Positions 26,810-35,432 of a stretch of DNA of 64,000 nt are shown here, piece after piece (positions within the stretch are counted from its first letter, which is position 1; each line of letters opens with the position of its first letter). The DNA is taken from the NCBI GenBank assembly GCA_016124235.1, contig WGOC01000005.1, positions 18,714-82,713 of the forward strand, written 5' to 3'. The notes beneath the pieces are model-generated. The model was given only the letters and a program-made list of their open reading frames with translations, was not told the origin of the DNA and did no database searches. The DNA comes from a bacterium. Its GTDB lineage: Bacteria; Verrucomicrobiota; Verrucomicrobiia; Limisphaerales; RI-55. A program made the position numbers and the translations under genes.

Positions 26810-27583
26810 TTACCGATCCAGCGGTTGGCGCAGGGAAGCAAAGAGATGTTGTAACTCCTCCCGAACCAGATCGGGGTCCGTAATCGTATTGGCAATCACT
26901 TCGCGCACAACCTCCCGGTAGCGCTGGCGCAATCGATGAACGGCCACCCCAACCGCACCCACTGCCAGATCGAGTTGTTTGGCAACGCCGGCGTATTCAC
27001 CGGGTTCCGCTTCGCGCGACAAGTAGGGTTGCAAAACGGAAAACTGCCGACCACGGGCGCCAACTTCCGTCTCACTGCGGAGCTGTTCCAAAGCTTGATC
27101 CAGGACCGACCACGCCCAGCGACGGTCAAAGACTTGTTCGGGCGTTTCGTTCGTGAAAGGTTCGTTTGCGAACCTCCCTTCCGCCTTTTCCTGATCCAGC
27201 GACAACGATGCTTTCCCCCCACCCCGCTTGATGGCGCGTCGGTGATCGTATTCGTTGATCAAGAACCGGTTCAGCGCCATCAGCAAGAACGAGCGGAACC
27301 GCCCCTTGTGTGGGCTCAAGTCGGCCAGCCAGTTCTTTTCCAGCAACCGCGCGAGAAACTCCTGGGTCAGATCCTGGGCATCCTCGGGTTTATGTCCGCG
27401 CTGCCGAATGTGCGCGTAAAGAGGGTACCAACAAGTGCGGCAAAGCATCTCAAGCGCTTCGGTCCGATGGGGCGAATCTTCCTTTCCGGCGGCCAGCACC
27501 ACGCTCCAGTGGGTCGTCTGAAAATGAAACGACCCACCCCGCCCGGAGAGCCGCTCATCTTCACTGGATGTCACGGCTCTCAA
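26810..27583 (-). CDS. ECF-like RNA polymerase sigma factor paired with a Ser/Thr kinase
   Basis: The product is 257 aa, larger than a standard ECF factor. FQTTHWSVVLAAG near the N-terminus is a hallmark of the Planctomycetes/Verrucomicrobia ECF group that sits beside Ser/Thr kinases. Region 2 is visible in EDAQDLTQEFLARLLEK and GRFRSFLLMALNRFLINEY. Region 4 is in YAGVAKQLDLAVGAVGVAVHRLRQRYREVV. The track start is a TTG; a GTG three codons later is also possible. No anti-sigma factor is adjacent, so the kinase encoded downstream may regulate it by phosphorylation; this is inference. The gene is divergent from the kelch/repeat protein, which is a possible target. Confidence 0.9.
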   Translation of the reverse strand: MRAVTSSEDERLSGRGGSFHFQTTHWSVVLAAGKEDSPHRTEALEMLCRTCWYPLYAHIRQRGHKPEDAQDLTQEFLARLLEKNWLADLSPHKGRFRSFLLMALNRFLINEYDHRRAIKRGGGKASLSLDQEKAEGRFANEPFTNETPEQVFDRRWAWSVLDQALEQLRSETEVGARGRQFSVLQPYLSREAEPGEYAGVAKQLDLAVGAVGVAVHRLRQRYREVVREVIANTITDPDLVREELQHLFASLRQPLDR

Positions 27584-27694
27584 GCTGGCAGAAGCACGGC
27601 CAAATAGCTAGATGGCGTTTTGCTCATTCATCGCGTTTTCAAAGAGGATCAAAATTTCGGTAATCGCGACTCCGATATTCTTATTCCTTCAAGG

Positions 27695-30600
27695 ATGGAC
27701 GCAAACTACGTACGCGGATGGGCACCGTTTCGAATGTTCCGACAGCTTCTTTGCTTGTTGGGAAAGCTCAATTCAATCGAAGGAAATCTGCCGAAAGCAC
27801 GATTGACGAACCGTTCGCTTGTTACGGCCCTGTTTCTTAGCGGATTAACCGCATTTGGCGGGACTTGGATTCCGTTGGATCATCCCGCCCCGGATAACGT
27901 CCAGCTCATGCTTCTGATGACCGACGGCACGGTGATGGTGGCAGGCTGGAACCTGGGCCAAGGCGACAATCACTGGTACAAATTAACTCCCGACAAAAAC
28001 GGCAGCTACGTCCACGGCACCTGGTCGACACTGGCATCGATGGCAAACTCGCGCCTCTGGTACAGCTCGGTAGTCCTGCGCGATGGGCGCGTCTTCGTCG
28101 CGGGCGGGGAATACCCAACCAACGGCGTGGGCGGCGCTTCGGCGGAGATCTACGATCCCCGTATCGACCATTGGTCCCCGGTTCCCGTTCCCACCGATTT
28201 GCTTGATCCGACACAGCCCTCACCCGCCGTCGCAACTGGCAATCAAGGATTTCGGGACTCGGATGCGATTCTCCTTTCCGACGGGCGAGTAATGGTTGCA
28301 CCGGTGGCACCCAAGAACGCCTATGAAGTGCTGATCTACGATCCGGTCGCAAACAGCTGGACAAACGGACCGAACGCCGGATTGGGCAATCAAAATGAAG
28401 CGAGCTGGATTAAGCTTCCGGACGAAAGCATACTGACGATCGTTGCTGGTACGACCAACGTCGAACGGTTTCTCCCCGAAAACTATCTTCCCGGCCATAT
28501 CAATCCAGTCCGATCAAACCAGTGGGTCGCGGATGAGCCGTTACCGATTCCGCTCTATGGTTCACCTGGAAATGAAATTGGACCGGGGCTGCTGCTCCCC
28601 GACGGCACGGCGTTCTACATTGGGGCAAATGGCAACACGGCGGTTTACCATCCTTCGGGAGACGATTCCCCGGGACACTGGACGCCCGGTCCGGTCTTGC
28701 CCAACGTGATCGAGTATTTGATCGATGATAACGGCGCCCAAATTCAGGTACCTCCCGCCATGATGCGGGCGGCGGCGCCCGACGCTCCGGCGGCCATGAT
28801 GGTAAATGGCAGGATTCTCTGCGCACTCAGCGCCCCGCTGTACAATGACCCACGTGTTCAAAATCCACCGACGGATTACTGGAAGACGCAAAAGAACCCG
28901 ATCTACCCGAAACCTACGACGTTCTTTGTTTACGATCCGGTCACCCAATTGTTCACGCCGATCACGGCACCCTATTCGGGAGGCGCCACCGACAATGTCA
29001 CCACCTACCAGACCGCGATGTTGGATTTGCCCGATGGGACAGTCCTCGTCGCCGAACAAGGTCCCCAGCTCTTCGTGTACGCGCTGGATCCCGTGCATAA
29101 TCCGGATGATCGGATTGACCCCAACAACCGCCCCACCATCAGCACCGTCACTCCCAACCTGGATGGAAGTTGGCACCTCACCGGCATCCAGCTCAACGGC
29201 CTCTCACAAGGCGCTGCCTACGGTGACGATGCCCAAATGGACTGCAATTATCCCCTGGTGCGATTTGTCGCTGATACCGGAGAAATCACCTATGCCCGCA
29301 CGTTCAACTGGAGCAGCACTGGCGTGCAGACCAAAGACCGGATCGTGAGCACCGATTTTACGATTCCCGCCGTGGTTGCGGGGAGCGGCGGGATCCATCT
29401 GGAAGTCGTGGCCAACGGCATTGCGTCGGATCCAGCACCATTCCCGCTGGTCCTCGCCGAGGAAATGCTGACATTCGCCGGCAACGAATCGATGGGGAAC
29501 GGGCCCTTCGAGATCCTTGGCGGCATCACCACATTTCAGGACGACTTGAGCGCTTCCGGGATCTTGCTTCGCGGTGCGGGCGGTGTCATCCAACTGCTCG
29601 ACTTTGCCACCGCAGATACATCGACCATTAACGTCGACGGTGGCATGGGCGACGGCGGCATTCCTGGATTTCTTGAGTTTAGGAATAACTCGACCGCGGC
29701 GCAGGCAACGATTGAGAACCGCCCCGGAGTGCTCGGGCCGAACTTCAAGAATGCGTCGCCAAATCCCACGGCAGGTCTGGGTGGTGAAACACGTTTTCTA
29801 GACTCCGCTTTGGCCGGCGCTGCGTACATCGTCAACTCAGCCGCGGCTTTTGGATCGAGCTACGATGGAACGATCACGTCGTTTGCGGACAACACCTCCG
29901 CCGACCACGCCACGATTCTGAACAACGGAGTTTCCGCAACCACGAGCCCCTACGCCTATGGCGGCGAAACGGAGTTTACGGGAAGCGCAACAGCGGGATT
30001 CGCCACAGTCACGAATCTGAACAGCAACAATGGCACACAGTACAGCCAAGGTCGGACGGTATTCTTCGATACTGCGATCGCCGCCAACGCACTTTTTGTA
30101 AACATCGGTGGCGCCAGCGGCTTTCTTCCCGCTGGCGGTACCACAGAATTTCGCGGAAGTTCTTCGGCAGCTAACGGGACGTTCATGAATTGGGGGGGCA
30201 CCGGCGGATCGTTTCCTGGGCGCGGAACCACGCAGTTTTTTGACACGGCAACGGCGGGGAACGGAACGTTCACAAACAAGCCCGGATACGGAAGTGGCGG
30301 AGCCGTGGAATTCTACGGGCATTCAACTGCGGCAAACGGCACCTTCGTTAATGACGGTCCATTTGGGTCAGTAGGTGGTGCCGGTGGCGAATTCTTATTT
30401 AGGGACGACTCGGTCGCGGGTCAGGCCCATTTTACCTCTACTGGCCTGTATGGCGGCGGCGTCACTTTTCGCGACCGCAGTAGTGCCGATCATGGCAACT
30501 ATTTGATCACTGCGAATGTCTACGATTCGCGTTTTGTCTTCTATGGCACCTCCACTGCCGATCACGGCAACTTTGAGATTGGCGGCGGTGGCGACGTTCA

Positions 30601-31918
30601 ATTCTTTGAGTCCTCGACCGCTGGCAACGCCGCGATCGTGATTCGAGGAAACGAAACCTCGGGCCAGGGTGCGTCGGCGCAATTCTCCGGCAGTGCCACG
30701 GCCGACCAGGCTCACATTACTATTTGGGGCGCGGAGAACCCCGGCACGGTGGGCGGCGGCGCCTGGTTCCAGGGACCGGCCACGGCCGGCAACTCGACGA
30801 TGACCATCAATGGCGCCAGCGTGACAACGTTTGGCGCCAGCGGCGGCCTTGCAAGATTCGACTACGGCGCTTCGGCCGGCATCGCGACGATCACTGCCAA
30901 TGGCGGCGTCAACGGAGGCACGGGTGCGAGACTCGAATTCGCCCGTGGCGCCACCGCCGATCAGGCTCACATTACCGTCAATGCCGGAGCCGCACTCGAT
31001 GTGTCCGGGAACTTAGGAACCCACGTTGGTTCACTTCAAGGCTCCGGCACCATCTGGATCAATTACTCACCATTGTACACCGGCGGTCTGAACGAAGACA
31101 CGACGTTTACTGGTGAGATAGCCGGCCGGACAACACCACCGTTCGGGTCATTAACGAAGGAAGGAACGGGCACGTTCTGGCTGGGAGGAACGAACACCTT
31201 CGGCGGACTCACCACCGTCGCCGCCGGCACGCTGGTCGTCAGCGGCAGCCTGGCCAGCGACGTTCAGGTGAACACGGGCGCAACCTTCAAGGGCTGCGGC
31301 AGCGTCGCCGGAACGGTCACCGTCGAACCAGGCGCCATCGTCTCTCCCGGCTGCAGTCCGGGCACACTGACCATTGGGGGAGATTATCTGCAAAATACCC
31401 AAGGCATTCTGGAGATCGAAGTGGCCGGGCCAAATCCCGCGGACCGCGACCTGTTGATCGTCAACGGCAATGTCAATCTGAGCGGGACATTGCTCCTGGT
31501 GTTCTCCGGCTATGCTCCATCGCCCAGCGAAACGTTCCCGATCGTTCAAGTGGGCGGCGGCTTCACCGACAACAATCTCAAGATCATAGTCCTCGGGCTC
31601 AAACCGGGTTACCAACCCACTTATCAATTCGCAAACGGCATGCTCGTTCTCACCGCTTCTTCCGGCGGACAACTGGCGAACGCCACCGATCCCGTACAAA
31701 ATTTGCCACCAACGTTTGCATCACAATCAGGGTTCGTGTTTCCCGTGTTCACTTTTTCTGGCGACACCTACCAATTTGATACCTCAACCGACTTCATGAC
31801 TTGGAGCCGGCTAAAGGAGATCCCGGGAGTGAACGGACTGTTCGAATTTCGGGATCTTCGCCCGACCGCCGAACCGTATCGCTTTTACCGTGTGATTCAG
31901 CAAAGCAGCGGCCCGTGA
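27695..31918 (+). CDS. Giant secreted kelch/galactose-oxidase-like protein with beta-helix repeats
   Basis: The product is about 1,407 aa from ATG 27695; the track start is 25 codons upstream. A signal-like segment (NRSLVTALFLSGLTAFG) leads into kelch blades (GTVMVAGWNLGQ, DGRVFVAGGEYPTNG) and a galactose-oxidase-type early-set domain (LNGLSQGAAYGDDAQMDCNYP) up to about residue 590. Residues about 635-1105 hold some 16 copies of a short repeat of the form F-x3-S-x-A-x2-A-x-(I/F). Residues about 1135-1265 are an autotransporter-associated beta-strand repeat (GGTNTFGGLTTVAAGTLVV). The C-terminus ends YRFYRVIQQ without a membrane anchor. Copper ligands of true galactose oxidase were not identified, so enzymatic activity is uncertain. 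A surface adhesin or stalk is likely. Confidence 0.8.
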   Translation: MDANYVRGWAPFRMFRQLLCLLGKLNSIEGNLPKARLTNRSLVTALFLSGLTAFGGTWIPLDHPAPDNVQLMLLMTDGTVMVAGWNLGQGDNHWYKLTPDKNGSYVHGTWSTLASMANSRLWYSSVVLRDGRVFVAGGEYPTNGVGGASAEIYDPRIDHWSPVPVPTDLLDPTQPSPAVATGNQGFRDSDAILLSDGRVMVAPVAPKNAYEVLIYDPVANSWTNGPNAGLGNQNEASWIKLPDESILTIVAGTTNVERFLPENYLPGHINPVRSNQWVADEPLPIPLYGSPGNEIGPGLLLPDGTAFYIGANGNTAVYHPSGDDSPGHWTPGPVLPNVIEYLIDDNGAQIQVPPAMMRAAAPDAPAAMMVNGRILCALSAPLYNDPRVQNPPTDYWKTQKNPIYPKPTTFFVYDPVTQLFTPITAPYSGGATDNVTTYQTAMLDLPDGTVLVAEQGPQLFVYALDPVHNPDDRIDPNNRPTISTVTPNLDGSWHLTGIQLNGLSQGAAYGDDAQMDCNYPLVRFVADTGEITYARTFNWSSTGVQTKDRIVSTDFTIPAVVAGSGGIHLEVVANGIASDPAPFPLVLAEEMLTFAGNESMGNGPFEILGGITTFQDDLSASGILLRGAGGVIQLLDFATADTSTINVDGGMGDGGIPGFLEFRNNSTAAQATIENRPGVLGPNFKNASPNPTAGLGGETRFLDSALAGAAYIVNSAAAFGSSYDGTITSFADNTSADHATILNNGVSATTSPYAYGGETEFTGSATAGFATVTNLNSNNGTQYSQGRTVFFDTAIAANALFVNIGGASGFLPAGGTTEFRGSSSAANGTFMNWGGTGGSFPGRGTTQFFDTATAGNGTFTNKPGYGSGGAVEFYGHSTAANGTFVNDGPFGSVGGAGGEFLFRDDSVAGQAHFTSTGLYGGGVTFRDRSSADHGNYLITANVYDSRFVFYGTSTADHGNFEIGGGGDVQFFESSTAGNAAIVIRGNETSGQGASAQFSGSATADQAHITIWGAENPGTVGGGAWFQGPATAGNSTMTINGASVTTFGASGGLARFDYGASAGIATITANGGVNGGTGARLEFARGATADQAHITVNAGAALDVSGNLGTHVGSLQGSGTIWINYSPLYTGGLNEDTTFTGEIAGRTTPPFGSLTKEGTGTFWLGGTNTFGGLTTVAAGTLVVSGSLASDVQVNTGATFKGCGSVAGTVTVEPGAIVSPGCSPGTLTIGGDYLQNTQGILEIEVAGPNPADRDLLIVNGNVNLSGTLLLVFSGYAPSPSETFPIVQVGGGFTDNNLKIIVLGLKPGYQPTYQFANGMLVLTASSGGQLANATDPVQNLPPTFASQSGFVFPVFTFSGDTYQFDTSTDFMTWSRLKEIPGVNGLFEFRDLRPTAEPYRFYRVIQQSSGP

Positions 31919-32414
31919 CTTCGGCTTTTGCCGACTTCATCAACACTCGCCTGAATTTCGGTTACCTGAATCGCGATCCTCGAACACTTTTGAGTAGCAG
32001 ACGAACCCTACCCTTCGCAGTTTCTGCAAACCGCCAAAGCCTCGAACCCGGCATTTAGCTCGGAATGTCTGCCTGCGCTACGCGCATTCCTGACGGCGAC
32101 TCGCGAGACAATTCATGTCCTTAGTCCGGGTCGAATAAACCAAGGTGTGCGCATCAACCTTCCAGAGCATTAACGGCTCATTGATCCAGCAGGACCTTCG
32201 AGGAAAGTCGCGATATCGTCACCGGATCGACGAAATTGTTTCGCAGTAAAGAGCCATGGTCGCCGGCGTTCATTGACCGTTCGTCGAAGGGTCCTTCCGA
32301 AGCAGCTTTACGTTGAGCTGTGCTCCGGCACCCAACCAAATGGGAGCGGAGTTCCTGTTGGGCAGGAAGCCATCTTTCGCATCGGTTCAATAGGCAGGTC
32401 ATTCCATAAAAATC
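31919..32414. other. Intergenic region after the kelch protein
   Basis: About 496 bp without a supported gene. A short TCGGC-TTTT-GCCGA hairpin follows the kelch stop at once but has no T-tract. An imperfect hairpin (TGCGC-TAC-GCGCA flanked by GGAA/TTCC) lies at 32062-32090. The small ORFs in the track look like chance. The promoter of the metallophosphoesterase should be in the right-hand part. Confidence 0.4.
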
Positions 32415-33650
32415 ATGAAACAGTTTCCACCCACCCACAAATCGACCATGCTGCTCGGCGTCGCGCTCTCGACAGTGTTGGTCAGTTCCCTACCGGTCCA
32501 CGCAGACAACGATCGGCACGACGAGCATGATCAACGAAATTGGGATCACGTCGTCCTTTCATTCTCGACGGTTGGCGATTCCCGCCAGGACCCGAGTAAC
32601 CCGGACCCGACCCAATTGGATCCCAACACCGGCGCGCTCTCCGGTCAGGACGCCTCGTGGCTGCAGAGCACCAAGGCGTGGTCCCGGATGATCGACGCGA
32701 TCAACGTGCAAAAATGCCAGTTCCTGTTCTTCAACGGCGACATGATCATGGGCTACGGCAATGCCGGCGCACCCTCTGACAATTCCGTGGATACCGTTGT
32801 GAATTCCGACCTGATGAAATTCTACCGCCAGTATGGATTTTGGCGTGGCATGGTCGCCGGATTGATGGAAAAAGGAACGTACGTAGTCCCGGTGCCGGGC
32901 AATCATGAAACCCAGTGGAAAAAGGCGCCACTGCCTGGCGGCGGCACGGGCAAGCGCGCTCAAGCGGTCAACGAAAACGCCTGGCGGGCGAACATGGGCG
33001 ATCTCATTCTGGATACCGCCCGGTTTCAAAATCTCTTTGGTGAAACACCGGCCAATTTCGACACTGGCAACAACGCCGCCCTCGACGGCCTGACCACAGA
33101 TCAATCACAGCTTTCCTACAGTTTTGATTTCCGGGGATCTCATTTCGCCGTGATCAACACCGATCCTGTCGGGCACGATGCGCACGCGCCAGTACACTGG
33201 CTTGCGACGGATCTTGCCGCCGCTCAATCCAGGGGCATGAAGCACTTCTTCGTGTTCGGTCACAAGCCGGCGTTCACGTACTACTTCGGTGCCGACATCC
33301 CCGCGGCGCCTGATTTGCCGCTTCCCGGAAGTCCGGCCGGACTCGATAACGATGTGCCCGCACGCGATGCGTTCTGGAACGTGATTGAACAGTATCGTGC
33401 CACTTATTTCTGCGGCCACGAACACATCTTCAACATGAGCCAGCCGACGGGGAACTCGCGGCAGGTGCTGGTTGGTTCCGGTGGCTCGCCCTTTGAAGCT
33501 GCTCCCACCGACGCGACCATCAGTCCAACCGATCGCTACTATGCCTGGGCGACCGTCGAGATCTTTGAAAGCGGCCGGGTTCGCATCACGGCCTTTGGCT
33601 TCGATGATCACTTCGGGCGGACGCGCGTCTTGAAGTCGGTCGTATTCTGA
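32415..33650 (+). CDS. Secreted calcineurin-like metallophosphoesterase
   Basis: The product is 411 aa with a signal peptide (STMLLGVALSTVLVSSLPVHA). The five metallophosphoesterase blocks can be followed: GDSRQD (first metal Asp, no preceding DxH), FFNGDMIMG, PGNHETQ, FGHKPAF and CGHEHIFN. Lack of the usual DxH in block I is common in divergent secreted members. It probably hydrolyses phosphate esters outside the cytoplasm; the substrate is unknown. It stands alone between two long intergenic regions and is followed by a good hairpin terminator, so it is likely monocistronic and possibly phosphate-regulated, although no Pho box was recognised. Confidence 0.88.
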   Translation: MKQFPPTHKSTMLLGVALSTVLVSSLPVHADNDRHDEHDQRNWDHVVLSFSTVGDSRQDPSNPDPTQLDPNTGALSGQDASWLQSTKAWSRMIDAINVQKCQFLFFNGDMIMGYGNAGAPSDNSVDTVVNSDLMKFYRQYGFWRGMVAGLMEKGTYVVPVPGNHETQWKKAPLPGGGTGKRAQAVNENAWRANMGDLILDTARFQNLFGETPANFDTGNNAALDGLTTDQSQLSYSFDFRGSHFAVINTDPVGHDAHAPVHWLATDLAAAQSRGMKHFFVFGHKPAFTYYFGADIPAAPDLPLPGSPAGLDNDVPARDAFWNVIEQYRATYFCGHEHIFNMSQPTGNSRQVLVGSGGSPFEAAPTDATISPTDRYYAWATVEIFESGRVRITAFGFDDHFGRTRVLKSVVF

Positions 33651-33675
33651 CGACACAACCACACCAGAAATGTCG

Positions 33676-33710
33676 ACGGGCGTCGCTCAACCAGCGGCGC
33701 CCGTTCTTAT
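33676..33710 (+). terminator. Rho-independent terminator after the metallophosphoesterase
   Basis: The stem ACGGGCG-T-CGCT pairs with AGCG-G-CGCCCGT around a CAACC loop, about 12 bp with one T-G wobble. It is followed by TCTTATTT. It lies 26 bases after the stop codon of the plus-strand gene. Confidence 0.7.
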
Positions 33711-34432
33711 TTAAGAAGCCACGAATCTCCCATGCAAAGGCCGAACGGCGATCAGGATAAAAGTTCAATGCATTTGATCAGGAAACATCGCCGCCAGCCG
33801 CCACTTTAAACATTTGTTTAAATATCAAATACTGAACTCATTCTAAACACCGTTGCCCTCCGACGCAGCACCCACGGCTCCCTCTGAAGCATCCACTAAA
33901 GGTCAAATTTGGAGACAGCTGTCCTTCCGCACAGGCGCCTTCCATCGCACTGCTGCAACTATCCAAAAATTAACATTCCACGATTCGCGCAACAATGTGC
34001 GATGCAATCGCACCCACAGTAATCTCGTAACTCAGTTGCAATCAACGCTGGTCCTCGTACGGAAATTTCAAATACCCCAAATGACGTCGTTGGGATCGCT
34101 GCGCCTGCTCCGATCCATAGCAATTTTTAACCATTCCTTGGCATTGGGTGCGCTCGAACGGAGCAGATTTGTGAGTCATTCTGCTGACAGCAATCTGATC
34201 TTTCAGCCATGAACGAGACAAAGACTGGAACGCTTTGGTCATTGACGACAGATCGGGCCCTCGGAACATCGCTCGAACTGGATTGGAGTCGCGGCCCACT
34301 GCATCACGCCGACTCAACACCAAGCGCGAAATTCTGTGTTTACTGCATTCCTGAGGCGCGCATTTCAGAAATCTAGTCCCGCAATCTGAAAGCACGAGAA
34401 ACGGCTGATCACAACTGCACGCAGGCTCATCC
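33711..34432. other. Long intergenic region before the pilin-like genes
   Basis: About 720 bp without a supported gene, and visibly more AT-rich than its surroundings around 33800-33850. It holds the perfect palindrome at 33805-33822. A 135-aa minus-strand ORF (34042-34449) has no recognisable domain and overlaps the start of the first pilin-like gene, so I treat it as chance. Confidence 0.4.
33805..33822. promoter_or_regulatory. Perfect 8+8 bp palindrome (candidate operator)
   Basis: TTTAAACA and TGTTTAAA are exact inverted repeats around a TT spacer, in an AT-rich patch. The nearest downstream gene on the plus strand is the first pilin-like gene, about 610 bp away. It could be a repressor site, or part of a promoter for an unannotated transcript. 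Confidence 0.35.
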
Positions 34433-34900
34433 ATGAAGATCCCCCGCACTCAATTGGCTCGTCGACTGCAGAATGGTTCCGCGGTCACTCTCACGTCGAC
34501 GCTGATCGCCATGGCCCTGCTCGGCATCATGACAACCGTCGCGCTCATGGTGATCAGTAGCGCCATCTTCACGATTCAACTGGCCCGGGAAAATGATCGC
34601 GCCACACAAGTGCTCATCGAAAAGACCGAAAGTATCCGACTCTACAACTGGGATCAGATCAACTCGAACGGGTTTATTCCACCCACGTTTTCCGTCGCCT
34701 ACGATCCGAACGCGGCGACGAACCAAGGCGTCAATTACAACGGCACGATTGATATTTCTCCCGCCCCCATTTCATCGAGCTACAGCAATGATCTGCTAAG
34801 CGTGGTGGTGCGGGTATCCTGGCAGACCGGGAATCTTCAGCGCACTCGCGAACTAACGACGCTCGTTTCCCGTTATGGACTTGAAAGTTACATCTACTGA
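34433..34900 (+). CDS. Pilin-like (pseudopilin) protein, divergent N-terminus
   Basis: The product is 155 aa. A basic leader ends at Gly (RRLQNG), followed by a single hydrophobic helix (TSTLIAMALLGIMTTVALMVISSAIF) and a small globular domain. The arrangement is that of type IV prepilins or minor pseudopilins of the GspI/PulI kind. The motif is degenerate: the residue expected to be Glu at +5 after the cleavage Gly is not Glu, as in some GspK-type tips. It is the first of three overlapping genes; its 3' end overlaps the next gene by 26 bp. No pilus ATPase, secretin or prepilin peptidase is nearby. Confidence 0.7.
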   Translation: MKIPRTQLARRLQNGSAVTLTSTLIAMALLGIMTTVALMVISSAIFTIQLARENDRATQVLIEKTESIRLYNWDQINSNGFIPPTFSVAYDPNAATNQGVNYNGTIDISPAPISSSYSNDLLSVVVRVSWQTGNLQRTRELTTLVSRYGLESYIY

Positions 34901-35432
34901 ATTCGTGCGCCGATCGGTCCGCGGCTACACGCTCGTCGAAGTGATGGTTGTCATGCCCATCGCTTTGTTGTGTCTCACGGTGCTGCTCTCCGTTGCTTCA
35001 TTCGCCAGCCGGAGCTTCCACGCGCTCGCCAACTATTCCGACATAAGTTCAAAGAACCGCCTCGCCGAGAACACCATGGTGCGGGAGCTTCGGCAGGCCA
35101 TTCGCGTCGCCAGTTTCACGACAAATTCCCTGGTCTTAATCGATGGATCGGGCACCGCGGTGACCTACACCTTCGATGCCGGCAACAAAACCCTGACGCG
35201 CGAGCGAAATGGCACGACCACTACGTTGCTAACCCATTGCGATGAATTTCAATTCTCCCTGGGTGAACGAAATCCCGTTGGTGGCACCTACGACGTGTAT
35301 CCCAGTGCCTCGGCCGCCACGGCCAAGGTCATTGATATTTCGTGGCGTTGCTCGCGCGATCTGCTGGGAGTCATGCGAAACAGTGAATCTGTCCAAACTG
35401 CCCGCATCGTAATCAGAAAACAGGACATATGA
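34875..35432 (+). CDS. Type IV prepilin-like protein with canonical methylation motif
   Basis: The product is 185 aa. A short basic leader ends in RG, followed by the prepilin motif YTLVEVMVV with Glu at +5, then a hydrophobic helix (PIALLCLTVLLSVASFA). PilD-type peptidase should cleave after the Gly and methylate the new N-terminus. The C-terminal domain (NTMVRELRQAIRVASF, GTAVTYTFDAG) resembles minor pseudopilins of the GspJ/PilW kind. It overlaps the gene before it by 26 bp and the gene after it by 4 bp (ATGA), so the three are translationally coupled and the products probably assemble together. Confidence 0.85.
   Translation: MDLKVTSTEFVRRSVRGYTLVEVMVVMPIALLCLTVLLSVASFASRSFHALANYSDISSKNRLAENTMVRELRQAIRVASFTTNSLVLIDGSGTAVTYTFDAGNKTLTRERNGTTTTLLTHCDEFQFSLGERNPVGGTYDVYPSASAATAKVIDISWRCSRDLLGVMRNSESVQTARIVIRKQDI

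Noticed and set aside
29600-31010. Possible CRISPR or tandem DNA repeats in the kelch gene
   Set aside because: Repeats are protein-level and degenerate with variable spacers inside one coding frame; there are no identical direct repeats.
34042-34449. 135-aa minus-strand ORF in the long intergenic region
   Set aside because: No domain, no signal peptide, biased composition, and it overlaps the start of the first pilin-like gene.
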